The notes under the pieces: model-generated
Database searches by the model: none
Seen by the model: only the letters and a program-made list of their open reading frames with translations
What the model was told of the DNA's origin: nothing
Shown: piece by piece, positions 53,691 to 62,923 of the stretch
How positions within the stretch are numbered: the stretch's first letter is position 1
Layout: every line of letters begins with the position of its first letter
Position numbers and translations under genes: made by a program
DNA from: Nitrospira japonica
Lineage (GTDB): Bacteria > Nitrospirota > Thermodesulfovibrionia > UBA6902
Direction of reading: 5' to 3'
Length of the DNA: 64,000 nt
Assembly: GCA_020723105.1 (NCBI GenBank)
Contig: DYJL01000012.1
Span: 34,524 to 98,523 of the forward strand

Positions 53691-53972
53691 ATGAAAATTA
53701 TCAGTATGGTTTTAGTGATTCTGATATTGTCTTTTTCCCTGTGCTGGGCGCAGAAGACCCCGATGGAAAAGGCGTATGGTCTGTATTTTCAGGGTAACAT
53801 GAAAGAGGCCCTTAAGATTATGGAAGAGGACGTTAAAGAAAACCCCAGCGCAAAGACTTACTATTTTATCGGCTACGCCTATTACAAGATGAAAAAGATG
53901 GATATGGCGAAAGAGTATTTTGACAAGGCCTATCAGATGGAGTCCTTCTATAAGCCTGTGGTTAAGAAATAA
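53691..53972 (+). CDS. Small exported TPR protein
   Basis: A 93-residue protein from the ATG at 53691, placed 5 bp after GGAGG; the frame opens at a TTG (53679) that lacks support. Signal peptide (MKIISMVLVILILSFSLCWA), then about two TPR units (MEKAYGLYFQGNMKEALKIM; AKTYYFIGYAYYKMKKMDMA). A periplasmic scaffold role next to PBP1A is possible but not shown. Confidence 0.75.
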   Translation: MKIISMVLVILILSFSLCWAQKTPMEKAYGLYFQGNMKEALKIMEEDVKENPSAKTYYFIGYAYYKMKKMDMAKEYFDKAYQMESFYKPVVKK

Positions 53973-53984
53973 GGTTCTTCGTTA

Positions 53985-54150
53985 AGAGCCCTTCTTATTG
54001 TCATTTCCCGGCTTGACCGGGGAATCCAGTTTTTCCCTCTGGATTCTTGCTTCCGCACTATTGCGATTCTGTCCCGTAGTTCTTCCGCACCTCCGTACTT
54101 CTGCACTTTTATCTTGCTGTTTAACGTGATGTTGAACTAAAATTAAGCGG
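53985..54150. repeat. Degenerate palindromes and short repeats before the defence island
   Basis: TTCCCGGCTTGACCGGGGAA and GAATCCAG...CTGGATTC are palindromes related to those at 17861-17920. After them come heptamer-like CTTCCGCACCTCCGTAC units. No gene seen in 53973-54184. Confidence 0.5.
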
Positions 54151-54184
54151 TGGATTTTTAGGAGAGGAGTCATTACCTTAATTA

Positions 54185-54898
54185 ATGAAGAGAAAGAAAA
54201 GTAATTCAAAACCACGAAGTCTTGTTATAAAGAGACTGGAAAATGTCTCAAAAGATGTTTTCCGAAAGCATTACGATTTAATTACAGAACTTGTCGGTAA
54301 TTCACACGGCATTTATGCCCTTTATGATGATAAAGAGTTATATTACGTTGGTAAATCCACAGATCTTAAGAGAAGAGTTAAACATCATCTTCGTGACAGG
54401 CATTATGCAGGCTGGACACATTTCAGTTTATATTTAGTTCGTAATGCGGAGCATATCCATGAAATTGAATCTTTATTAATCAGAATTGCTAATCCAAAAG
54501 GAAATAGAAAATTCCCCAAAAGCGATTCAAGCGGTGCGATGCTAAAACAATTACAGAATATGGTGAAGCAAAAACATAAGGATGAATATGAAGCGATGTT
54601 CGGAAGGCGTGACAGAAGAAATCTAAAGAAAAAAAGCAGAGCAAAACATCCTAAGACACTTATAAAATTAGTAGATAGAAAAGCTACGTTATATAGGACA
54701 TACAAGGGAAAAGAGTATAAAGCGATCTTGACTTCAAAAGGAATTATTAAGTTTGGTAATAAAAAATTTGATAATCCCTCTGGCGCAACAAAGGCTATAG
54801 TAGGCAGGTCTGCTGTTAATGGGTGGGCATTCTGGTATATTAAAAACTCAAATGGTGAATGGGTGAGGCTTTCTGAGTATCAGAAGTTAACAGATTAA
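54185..54898 (+). CDS. GIY-YIG nuclease-domain protein with C-terminal RAMA domain
   Basis: 237 residues. N-terminal GIY-YIG domain (about 40-105): HGIYALYDDKELYYVGKSTD holds the GIY and YVG blocks, followed by LKRRVKHHLRD (catalytic Arg) and a Glu in HEIESLLIRIANPKGN. C-terminal part (about 165-237) resembles a RAMA domain (KEYKAILTSKGIIKFGNKK, NGWAFWYIKNSNGEWV), a module linked to restriction and DNA methylation. Only 91 bp before hsdR on the same strand, so it probably belongs to the restriction island. Whether it is an accessory nuclease or a regulator is unknown. Confidence 0.75.
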   Translation: MKRKKSNSKPRSLVIKRLENVSKDVFRKHYDLITELVGNSHGIYALYDDKELYYVGKSTDLKRRVKHHLRDRHYAGWTHFSLYLVRNAEHIHEIESLLIRIANPKGNRKFPKSDSSGAMLKQLQNMVKQKHKDEYEAMFGRRDRRNLKKKSRAKHPKTLIKLVDRKATLYRTYKGKEYKAILTSKGIIKFGNKKFDNPSGATKAIVGRSAVNGWAFWYIKNSNGEWVRLSEYQKLTD

Positions 54899-54989
54899 AT
54901 AAAGAATATCTTTTTAGTTTTGAGAAAAAAACATCCTTTTAATATATTCTCTGTCACCGTAAGCAGTTTTTTTTCTAAAATAAACAGTC

Positions 54990-57323
54990 ATGACGACCGA
55001 AGCCGATGCAAGAATGATGATTGACCAGCTTCTGAAAGATGCTGGCTGGGATATTTTCAATAAAGCGCAGGTGTCTACCGAAGAGCCTTCTGCGGATGGT
55101 CGCGCAGATTATCTTCTCAAAAACACCAGAACTCAGCCATTAGCGATTATCGAGGCGAAACGTTTTTCAGTTGACCCTTACAGCGCAAAGACGCAGGCAA
55201 AAGCATATGCTCAATCCCTGAACGTTCCATTCATTATTCTCAGTAATGGGAAAGAGCACTATTTCTGGGATTACATTTACGGAGGAGATGCCCGCCCGAT
55301 TCTCGGTATACCAACACAGGCAGATTTGGAACGTCGTGCCAATCTCAAGATTCACCGACATGGATCACTGCAAGAATCTTTGAAATCCATTCCAATGCCG
55401 GTAATGTTTCGTTTTAAAAGCGAAGAAATTGAAGCCCGTCCTTACCAGTTGAAATGTCTTGAAAAAGCCGATGAAGCGCTTATTGCCGGACGCCGCCGTA
55501 TGCTTTTTGAGATGGCTACCGGCACTGGCAAGACACTTACTATTGCAATGCTTATGAAACGCTGGTTTCAATCAGCAATCATTTCAAGAGTATTGTTTCT
55601 TGCTGACCGGATCGAACTGGCAAAGCAGGCAAAGGAGACCTTTGATGATTACCTGCGTGACTGGCCTTCGACATTGTTATATGGTGGGAAGAAGAGTTTG
55701 GAGGGGCAAATCGTTGTAGGTACACTTGACACCATTGCCGGTCAGCTTGGAGCAAACGGATTTGGACATGGTTATTTTGACTTGGTCGTAACAGATGAAT
55801 GTCATCGCTCAATCTATAATACTCATAGAGCTACCTTGGCCCATTTTGATGCTGTGCATATCGGCCTTACTGCAACACCAAACCCCGGGGAGCTTCGCTG
55901 GATCAGCGATCATGAACGTCAGCTTGTAAAAAGCACGTATATGTTTTTTGATTGCTGGGACAGCTCAAAAAAAGAAGGAACGCCGACTTTTTCCTATACC
56001 TTGCAGGAAGGCATAAAAGATAAATTCCTTGCGAACTATAAAATATATCTAGCTGAAAGCAGGCTTACATTTGAGGGCGCTAAATGGGAAGACGACGAAA
56101 TCACCTATGGTGATTGGGGACGCACTGCTGAATCTGAAGACAGGCTGAAACTTATCATTGACGAATATTTTCGTATCGAGGAAGAGCGTTCATTGGTGAG
56201 ACCGAGAAAGACAATTGTTTTTGCCGTGTCAGAGAAACAGGCTGTCATTTTGGAAAGGCTTTTCAATAAACTGTTGCCGGATGATGCCTGCCTTCGCATA
56301 GCCAGTCAGTTGAATTGCTCGCCAAATCAGGTCAGACAGGAGTTCGCAAAAAAGATAACCTGCTATTCCAATAACGGAGAACCAAAACCTTTTATTGATC
56401 AATTCAAATATGACCCTCTGCCGATTATTGCTGTTTCTGTTGATATGCTGGATACCGGCTATGACCACAGGGAAATAGAAAATCTTGTGATGCTGCGGCC
56501 TACTAAATCCGCAATAAAGTATGCGCAGATGCGCGGGCGCGGAAGCCGCCTCTGTCCTAAAATCGGGAAAACTGAATTCTTGATTTATGATTTTGTAGAT
56601 AATACGGAAAACTTTAATGACCCCGGGACAGAATATCATCGCCCTAAAGAGGTTGGGGGGCGCCCCGGTCTTGAAAAACGAGAGGAGACAGAGCCGGGAC
56701 CTGAACCTACGCCACCGCCGTATCCAAAACCTAAAACTCGCGAGTTCAATGTTATAGCTGAAGGCTCGTTGGAAGATGAGTTCAGACTCAGGGAGACGAT
56801 CATTATCGGGCCGGAAGGTTTGGCAATGGATCGCAAGACATATCAAGATAAATGGGTTGAAAAAATTATAGAGATACACAAGGCCGATCCGGCAGTGCAA
56901 AAAATATTCACAGGTGAAGAATTAACCGAGCAGGAGTGGGAGGCATTGGCAAGAAGACTGAACTCTCCTAAATATTACTTTGATGAAAAAACGCTCCGCA
57001 AGGCATTTGAGCAGCCATCCGGCTCTCTGACCGATTTCATACGGGCAGCGCTTGGTCAGTATAAATTCCCGGTACGGGAAGAAAGGATCGTTAATGTTTT
57101 CAATACATGGGTTGCGGAACATTCCAACAGCATAAAGCCTGAACAGGCACAGATGTTACGTCTCTTGCAAGCCCGCGTGCTGACGGGAGACAAAATAGAA
57201 ATGCGGATGTTCAGTCAGCCGCCATTCTCTCTCTGGGGAGGACGTGTTCGTATGGAGCAATTATTCGGTAAGGACAATCTTGCAAGGCTTGTAGAAGAAT
57301 TAAATACACTGCTCGCAGCGTGA
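54990..57323 (+). CDS. hsdR: Type I restriction enzyme subunit HsdR (EcoEI-like)
   Basis: ATP-dependent translocase and nuclease subunit, 777 residues. N-terminal PD-(D/E)xK nuclease: DGRADYLLKNTRTQPLAIIE and AK (D, ExK). SF2 helicase: Walker A ATGTGKTLTIAMLMKRW (about 173-189), DEAD-like DECHRSIYN, GLTATPNPG, and QMRGRGSRLCPKIGK (motif VI). C-terminal EcoEI_R-type region (about 590-777). Intact. No Shine-Dalgarno before the ATG; a TAAAAT lies 8 nt upstream, so possibly leaderless. 10 bp from hsdM. Confidence 0.92.
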   Translation: MTTEADARMMIDQLLKDAGWDIFNKAQVSTEEPSADGRADYLLKNTRTQPLAIIEAKRFSVDPYSAKTQAKAYAQSLNVPFIILSNGKEHYFWDYIYGGDARPILGIPTQADLERRANLKIHRHGSLQESLKSIPMPVMFRFKSEEIEARPYQLKCLEKADEALIAGRRRMLFEMATGTGKTLTIAMLMKRWFQSAIISRVLFLADRIELAKQAKETFDDYLRDWPSTLLYGGKKSLEGQIVVGTLDTIAGQLGANGFGHGYFDLVVTDECHRSIYNTHRATLAHFDAVHIGLTATPNPGELRWISDHERQLVKSTYMFFDCWDSSKKEGTPTFSYTLQEGIKDKFLANYKIYLAESRLTFEGAKWEDDEITYGDWGRTAESEDRLKLIIDEYFRIEEERSLVRPRKTIVFAVSEKQAVILERLFNKLLPDDACLRIASQLNCSPNQVRQEFAKKITCYSNNGEPKPFIDQFKYDPLPIIAVSVDMLDTGYDHREIENLVMLRPTKSAIKYAQMRGRGSRLCPKIGKTEFLIYDFVDNTENFNDPGTEYHRPKEVGGRPGLEKREETEPGPEPTPPPYPKPKTREFNVIAEGSLEDEFRLRETIIIGPEGLAMDRKTYQDKWVEKIIEIHKADPAVQKIFTGEELTEQEWEALARRLNSPKYYFDEKTLRKAFEQPSGSLTDFIRAALGQYKFPVREERIVNVFNTWVAEHSNSIKPEQAQMLRLLQARVLTGDKIEMRMFSQPPFSLWGGRVRMEQLFGKDNLARLVEELNTLLAA

Positions 57324-57333
57324 AAGGACAAGG

Positions 57334-58872
57334 ATGGATTCTGGAGAACTTCAAAATACACTAAAGCGTCTGTGCAAAATAATGTGGGAGGCAAACATCT
57401 CCTCTCCCATTACTTATGTTACTCAAATATCTTATCTGCTCTTTCTGAAAATGTTGGAAGAGATGGATGCCGAACAAAAGGAAGCTGGGAACGGTAATTA
57501 TAAAAGCTTGTTTAGAAAGTTTAAGGTAGGAAATCGTGAGATAACCTTTGAACCGCTCCGGTGGAGTGTGCTGACTTCTGATCCCGACAATGAGCGAATG
57601 CTTCGCACATTACGAGATACTATTCCACAGTTTGCCGAGCATCCGCTACTTTCACAAGGTGCAAAGGCTATATTTGAAAATGCCTCTGTTGTTATCCCCA
57701 ATGGAGCAGCGCTGAGACGCGCTGTTGATGTTATCTCACCTATTTCTTTTATGGCAGAGGATGCAGATGTAAAAGGAGACCTCTTCGAAATCCTTTCCAG
57801 CGACCTCGGCAGCCAGAAGAAGGCGGCACAATTCCGCACGCCCCGTCATCTCATCCGCGTGATAACAGAAATGGTTGACCCAAAAATAGGTGAAACCATT
57901 TGTGATCCGGCATGCGGCACAGGAGGGTTTTTGATTGCAGCTTATGAACATATCCTGCTGACTAACACGAGTCCTGAATTTGTCCGTGAGACAATCGGCC
58001 CGTATGGCTTGCCTGTGCGCAGAGGGATTGGAGATAAACTGAAACGCAAACAGTGGGATTCTTTGCAATCAGACGCCATACACGGTTTTGAAAGCGATCC
58101 GGATATTATGCGTATGGCAGCCATGAACGCCGTGCTCCATCAATTTGACCATTCGCCGATGGTTCGTAGAGACTCCATCTGTGGCAGTGAAGATAAATGG
58201 GATGAGGTACAGTTTGATGTGATTTTAGAAAACCCGCCTTTTTCAGGGGCACGTTCTGATGCAAAGCATTCTCTTCGCATTGAAAAAGGTGACAAGTATG
58301 TGCTTTTTCTTGCTCATGCAATGCGTAGCTTACGTCCCGGCGGACGAGCAGGTATTATATTTCCTAACGGTCTTATGTTTGGAGATTCAGGTAGCCATAT
58401 AGAAGTAAAGCGTCGTTTGCTGAAAGAATTCGATCTTCAAGCAGTTGTTACCCTTCCCAAAGGTATGTTCGAGCCTTATACTCCTAATCCTACCTGTTTC
58501 TTTATTTTTCAAAAGACAGGCAAACCTACAAAAAATGTCTGGTTCTATCGGTTGCAAGGAGATGGATCAACTCTTAGTAAAGCTCGCAAATTCGGCCCTC
58601 AATACCGCAATGATTTTCCCGATCTTTTAACCAAATGGCCCAAACGCAAGACGGAAGAAGGACGTTCATGGCTTGTTCCCGCAAAACTTATCGAGGAGAA
58701 GAATTTCAACATGACACTTTCGGGTCTTGGACTGGTTGCACCTGAAAAGGTTGAGCATCCTGAGCCAGAGGAAATTTTGGAATCAGTTACAGCAAAGGAA
58801 GAAAGAATTTTTGATTTAATCCGAGAGATGCAGGAATTACTTATGGAGGGTAATGGCAATGGGAAGGTATGA
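57334..58872 (+). CDS. hsdM: Type I DNA methyltransferase subunit HsdM
   Basis: N6-adenine methylase of 512 residues. N-terminal HsdM helical domain (about 5-140), SAM motif DPACGTGGFLIAAYEH, catalytic NPPF in ILENPPFSGARSD, and FPNGLMFGDSG. Both catalytic motifs are complete. AAGGACAAGG precedes the start. Its 3' end overlaps hsdS by 14-20 bp. Confidence 0.95.
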   Translation: MDSGELQNTLKRLCKIMWEANISSPITYVTQISYLLFLKMLEEMDAEQKEAGNGNYKSLFRKFKVGNREITFEPLRWSVLTSDPDNERMLRTLRDTIPQFAEHPLLSQGAKAIFENASVVIPNGAALRRAVDVISPISFMAEDADVKGDLFEILSSDLGSQKKAAQFRTPRHLIRVITEMVDPKIGETICDPACGTGGFLIAAYEHILLTNTSPEFVRETIGPYGLPVRRGIGDKLKRKQWDSLQSDAIHGFESDPDIMRMAAMNAVLHQFDHSPMVRRDSICGSEDKWDEVQFDVILENPPFSGARSDAKHSLRIEKGDKYVLFLAHAMRSLRPGGRAGIIFPNGLMFGDSGSHIEVKRRLLKEFDLQAVVTLPKGMFEPYTPNPTCFFIFQKTGKPTKNVWFYRLQGDGSTLSKARKFGPQYRNDFPDLLTKWPKRKTEEGRSWLVPAKLIEEKNFNMTLSGLGLVAPEKVEHPEPEEILESVTAKEERIFDLIREMQELLMEGNGNGKV

Positions 58873-59407
58873 GCTACCTGAGGGATGGGGGTGGAGCCTT
58901 TTAGTCGATTTGGTTGAAATAATTTACGGCAGTGGTTTGCCTGCAAAAAAGAGAAGTCATAATGGTACTGTTCCTGTTTATGGTTCTAATGGAATTGTCG
59001 GCAAACACGATTCATCTATTACAAAATCACCTGTAATAATCATAGGTCGTAAAGGGTCAGTTGGCGCTGTAAATTTTTCTGAAATACCTTGCTGGCCCAT
59101 AGATACGGCTTTTTTCATAGACACTTTTCCAAAAAATATTTCGGCAAAATGGCTTTTTCTATTTCTTTCAAATTGCGATTTGTCTCATCTCAACCAAGAA
59201 GGTCCAAAACCAGGTATACGCCGTAATGATTTATATGAAGTTGAAATCCCTGTCCCCCCATTGCCTGAACAGCGTCGCATTGTAAAACGCATTGAGGAAT
59301 TATCTAAACGAGTTGAAGAAGCTCGACTTTTGATAAGGCAAGCTGAAGCTGAACTTACTTCCTTCACGCCTGCTTTGTTAGCAAAAGCCTTCCGGGGTGA
59401 GTTGTAA
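58859..59407 (+). CDS. hsdS: Type I specificity subunit HsdS, half-size (one TRD)
   Basis: Only about 182 residues (usual HsdS about 400): one target-recognition domain (1 to about 130; LPEGWGWSLLVDLVEIIYGS, VIIIGRKGSVGAVNFS) and one central conserved coiled coil (about 132-170; IPVPPLPEQRRIVKRIEELS). I prefer the ATG at 58859 (GGAGGG 8 nt upstream) over 58853. Half-size HsdS proteins can dimerise and read a palindromic target. The second half is not a nearby fragment. The next gene starts directly after its TAA stop (no gap). Confidence 0.9.
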   Translation: MGRYELPEGWGWSLLVDLVEIIYGSGLPAKKRSHNGTVPVYGSNGIVGKHDSSITKSPVIIIGRKGSVGAVNFSEIPCWPIDTAFFIDTFPKNISAKWLFLFLSNCDLSHLNQEGPKPGIRRNDLYEVEIPVPPLPEQRRIVKRIEELSKRVEEARLLIRQAEAELTSFTPALLAKAFRGEL

Positions 59408-60280
59408 ATGCTTGTCTTGAATGTCCCGACAATTAATGACGATCTTTCGGACTTCGATAAACTGTTTGAACTCTGGAATCAGGCGAATGATGACAATATG
59501 AATGTTACTTTTGACTTCTCTCGATGTGGATTCATGAAACAGAATGCTGTTGCGTTTCTTGGAGGACTTGCCCGATTAATAACTGCACGATCCGGCAATG
59601 TTATATTCAATTGGGATACGATGCGGGAGGATATTCGTACAAATCTTGGGAAAAGCGGATTCTTAAACATTTTTGGTCACGTAAGCAGCGTTTGGACAGG
59701 CAATACGATTCCATACAGGGAAGATTTGACCTTTAACACGACAATAGTCGTTAACTATTTGAAGTCATATTGGCTGGGCCGTGGATGGGTTCATGTTAGT
59801 CCGCTATTGAGAGATGCCATAGTCGGCCGCGTCTGGGAGATATATGCAAATGCATTTGAGCATAGCCAATCATATGTTGGGATATTTAGCTGCGGGCAAC
59901 ACTACCCACGGCAACATAACCTTGCCCTTACAGTTGTCGATTTTGGCGTCGGTATCCCATCTAATGTAAGAATGTTTGTTCGCAATCAGGATGTACCTGC
60001 CAACAAAGCGTTGCAATGGGCTTTTAAAAGAGGGACATCAACCAAACCGACTGGAACAAGCCGGGGCATGGGGCTTGATCTGTTAAAAGATTTTGTGAAA
60101 ATAAATAAAGGCAGACTTGAAATATTCAGCCATGAGGGTTATGCTTTGATTACTGAGGCTCAGGAGGACTTTATGAATCGGGACTCATTTTTCGAGGGGA
60201 CGCTTGTAAACATCACGCTCCAATGTGACGAATCATATTATCGTCTTTCTTCAGAGGTTGTTGACGAACCTATCTTTTAA
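59408..60280 (+). CDS. STAS-like / GHKL (HATPase) ATP-binding protein, function unknown
   Basis: 290 residues. N-terminal about 100 residues have a STAS-like beta-alpha pattern (NVTFDFSRCGFMKQNAVAFL). The C-terminal part is an HATPase: N box EIYANAFEHS (144-153), G1 VVDFGVGIPSNVR (176-188), G2 GTSRGMGLDLLKDFV (216-230). No His phosphoacceptor, kinase dimer or receiver is present, so it is not a sensor kinase; the plan resembles anti-sigma or RsbT-like ATPases and some defence ATPases. Starts the base after the hsdS stop, so co-translated with the restriction genes. Function not known. Confidence 0.75.
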   Translation: MLVLNVPTINDDLSDFDKLFELWNQANDDNMNVTFDFSRCGFMKQNAVAFLGGLARLITARSGNVIFNWDTMREDIRTNLGKSGFLNIFGHVSSVWTGNTIPYREDLTFNTTIVVNYLKSYWLGRGWVHVSPLLRDAIVGRVWEIYANAFEHSQSYVGIFSCGQHYPRQHNLALTVVDFGVGIPSNVRMFVRNQDVPANKALQWAFKRGTSTKPTGTSRGMGLDLLKDFVKINKGRLEIFSHEGYALITEAQEDFMNRDSFFEGTLVNITLQCDESYYRLSSEVVDEPIF

Positions 60281-60293
60281 AAGGGAGGGCATC

Positions 60294-60641
60294 ATGAAAG
60301 TAGATGTATTCAAAGAAGTCGGAGAAAATTGTATTACCCTGGAAGATGGTCATAAAATCTATGACATGATCCATTCTGAATTATCGTCAGGCAATAATGT
60401 TGAACTTGATTTTGAGAATGTAAAGATATTCGCCTCTCCTTTTTTCAATTCGGCAATCGGGCGTCTGCTCAAAGACTTCAAGCCTGAAGACCTTAATCGG
60501 CTTCTTAAGATAACAAACATTACCTCTACAGGTATGTCGGTTCTTAGAAGGGTTATCGAGAATGCCAAGGAATATTATTCCAACCCTGAAATGCGGAAGG
60601 CAGTTGATGATGTCCTCCTTGAACAATCGGAGAGTTTGTAG
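60294..60641 (+). CDS. DUF4325 STAS-like protein
   Basis: 115 residues from the ATG at 60294 with GGGAGG 6 nt upstream. The pattern SGNNVELDFENVKIFASPFF, then NSAIGRLLKDF, fits the STAS-like DUF4325 family (DFxxv..is.SF). In known pairs DUF4325 proteins occur with HATPase proteins, as here, recalling an anti-anti-sigma/anti-sigma module. Its TAG stop shares a base with the GTG start of the next gene. Confidence 0.75.
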   Translation: MKVDVFKEVGENCITLEDGHKIYDMIHSELSSGNNVELDFENVKIFASPFFNSAIGRLLKDFKPEDLNRLLKITNITSTGMSVLRRVIENAKEYYSNPEMRKAVDDVLLEQSESL

Positions 60642-61269
60642 TGCCGGTCAATTATATCGTCCAGGCAGAGGTATTTGATATTCGGAAGGACACTCCAAGA
60701 CCTGATGATATTTTCCTTGTTGATTCAAATGTCTGGTACTGGATAACTTACACAAGAGCCGATCTTGCCGATACCCGTCCCAGGCAATACCAGACAAATG
60801 ATTACCCTTTGTATATCAGCAAGGTTCTTTCTGCTAAAAGCAAATTACTTCGATGCGGACTCTCGTTGGCAGAACTGGCCCACCTGATTGAGAATACCGA
60901 ATTGGAGATATTCGCCAGATCAACAGGTTTCGACAAGAAAAGAAAGAAGGAATTCCGCCACAATAATACTTCACTACGAGCAACGTCGTTACAGAAGTTG
61001 AAACCGCATGGGACCAGATCAAGTCAATGTCTCAAATGATCGAAGTTCAAATAAACGATACCATTACAGATGCAGCATTATCACGGTTTTCAACACAGCC
61101 GCTTGATGGATATGACTTGTTTATCCTTGAGGCTATTTCACTCGCCGGGGTTGTTAAGGTCATCACTGATGACGGGGACCATGTTACTGTTCCGGGCATC
61201 CAGGTCTTCACCGCAAATCGAAATGTAATTGCTACCGCTCAGAGTCAGGGGAGATTGGTGGTAAGATAA
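60641..61269 (+). pseudogene. PIN-like nuclease split by a frameshift
   Basis: The first frame (GTG at 60641) gives IFLVDSNVWYWI (first PIN Asp) and LSLAELAHLIE (second acidic residue) and closes at 61039. A second frame opens after a TAA near 60966, reads SNVVTEVETAWDQIK and continues as the open frame from ATG 61027 with LDGYDLFILEAISLAG and VKVITDDGDHVTVPG (third and fourth acidic residues) to 61269. Together they make one complete PIN fold; a change of one missing base near 60962-60970 (AATAAT) would join them. So a pseudogene, a sequencing error or programmed -1 frameshifting. Last gene of the island. Confidence 0.7.
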
Positions 61270-61281
61270 TGGGCATTGCAA

Positions 61282-62865
61282 TCAATCCATCCATGTCACC
61301 GGCTGATCCTTTTTGCAGGCGGTATGTTTTTGCCAGTTGTCGCCTCTGCCTTTATGGTCAGAACGGAAGTGCGCCCCTACGCTCCCTTTCCTGAAAAGGG
61401 CTGAATCAGTAATTAACTGCGCTACGGTCAGCATGTTTTTCAATTCAAAACCTCTCCTGTTTTGAAAGGGCGTCTCAATAATAAAATGTTTTTTCCCAAG
61501 CCACTTTTTTGCAATGGACAGGGATTCTTCACATCTTATGATCCCAACCTTATTCCACATTACCTGCCGCAGAGTACTCCTTGTTTTCTCAATGTCAAGG
61601 GCGGACATGGATGGTTCTTTGTCAGTTAAGCCTGTTGGATAGGATTTAATTTCAGCGAGGCCGATTTTTTCTTCATCTACGTATCTTGCAGCTTGTTTCC
61701 CGGTTCTCGCGCCATATACAAGTCCTTCAAGAAGGCTGTTTGATGCAAGACGGTTGGCGCCATGGACTCCGGTGCTTGCAACTTCTCCTGCTGCAAAAAG
61801 CCCTTTTATGGACGTTTCGCCATCGAGATTTGTGTAAACGCCGCCCATAATATAATGAGCTGCCGGTGAGACAGGTATCAGGTCTTCCGTGATATCAATG
61901 TTGTATTGAAGACATGTAGCATAAATGAGGGGGAAGCGTTTTTTTATAAATTCTTTGTCCAGATGAGTAAGGTCGAGATAAACATGTCTGGAGTTTGTCT
62001 GTACCATTTCCGAGAGGATGGCCCTTGTTACAGCATCTCGCGGGGCCAGCTCCGACATTTCATGATATTCGGGCATGAACCTTTTCCCGTGAATGTTTTT
62101 CAATACCGCTCCTTCGCCTCGCATCGCTTCACTTAACAGGAAAGGCGGCGCTGCAGGAAAATAAAGCGTTGTTGGATGAAACTGCATAAACTCCGCATCA
62201 GAGATTAAAGCCCCGGCCCTGTAAGCAATTGCAATTCCATCACCAGTGGCTATCATAGGGTTTGTGGTTCTTGAAAAAATTTGTCCTGCTCCGCCAGTAG
62301 CCAGAATAACCGCTTTTGCGAAAATATTGATAACTGAGTCGCCCCTGAGGACTGTAGCGCCTACGCATTTGTTATTATCCATAATCAAATCAAGGGTAAA
62401 TGCAAAGTCAAATTTTGCAATAGAAGGAAAGGAACGCACTTTGTTAATAAGGGCCCGCTCAATTTCTTTACCTGTAGCATCACCCCGGGAGTGAAGGATT
62501 CTTTTTCTGGAATGAGCCCCTTCCATGGTAAAGGAGAGTTTGCTTCCTTCCTTGTCAAATTCAGCGCCCCATGATATCAGTTCAAGTATAAGGGGTGGTC
62601 CCTCTTCAACCAGAATTTTTACTGCATCTTCTCTGCAAAGGCCGTCACCGGCTTTTATGGTATCCTCATAGTGGATACTTACTTCATCTTCGTCGCTCAG
62701 AGCAACTGCAATCCCACCCTGCGCATATCCTGTGCTGCTTTCTGTCGGTTTATCTTTTGTAAGTACCAGTACACTGCCTTTGGCAGCAAGCTCAATTGCA
62801 GCTCTCAGCCCGGCAACTCCCCCGCCAATAACAAGGAAATCCACAGTTTTTACGGAAGGCTTCAT
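61282..62865 (-). CDS. nadB: L-aspartate oxidase
   Basis: FAD enzyme giving iminoaspartate for NAD synthesis, about 527 residues. FAD loop DFLVIGGGVAGLRAAIELA right after the start; SSTGYAQGGIAVALSDED; EFMQFHPTTLYFPAAPP; YIMGGVYTNLDGET; ASTGVHGANRLASNSLLEGL. The start is the ATG at 62865 (MKPSVKTVDF); the frame runs 108 bp further upstream into a tRNA fragment but that is not coding. TTGACT (62899-62904) and TATTAT (62876-62881) lie 17 bp apart and end 10 nt before the ATG, with no Shine-Dalgarno. No nadA or nadC adjacent. Confidence 0.95.
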   Translation of the reverse strand: MKPSVKTVDFLVIGGGVAGLRAAIELAAKGSVLVLTKDKPTESSTGYAQGGIAVALSDEDEVSIHYEDTIKAGDGLCREDAVKILVEEGPPLILELISWGAEFDKEGSKLSFTMEGAHSRKRILHSRGDATGKEIERALINKVRSFPSIAKFDFAFTLDLIMDNNKCVGATVLRGDSVINIFAKAVILATGGAGQIFSRTTNPMIATGDGIAIAYRAGALISDAEFMQFHPTTLYFPAAPPFLLSEAMRGEGAVLKNIHGKRFMPEYHEMSELAPRDAVTRAILSEMVQTNSRHVYLDLTHLDKEFIKKRFPLIYATCLQYNIDITEDLIPVSPAAHYIMGGVYTNLDGETSIKGLFAAGEVASTGVHGANRLASNSLLEGLVYGARTGKQAARYVDEEKIGLAEIKSYPTGLTDKEPSMSALDIEKTRSTLRQVMWNKVGIIRCEESLSIAKKWLGKKHFIIETPFQNRRGFELKNMLTVAQLITDSALFRKGSVGAHFRSDHKGRGDNWQKHTACKKDQPVTWMD

Positions 62866-62875
62866 AATTGTAAAG

Positions 62876-62904
62876 ATAATAAGGTATTTATAATGGCAAG
62901 TCAA
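62876..62904 (-). promoter_or_regulatory. Promoter of nadB, leaderless
   Basis: On the reverse strand TTGACT, 17-bp spacer, TATTAT. The -10 ends 10 nt before the nadB ATG. Confidence 0.55.
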
Positions 62905-62923
62905 TTTAAGGGAAAGAAAACAA

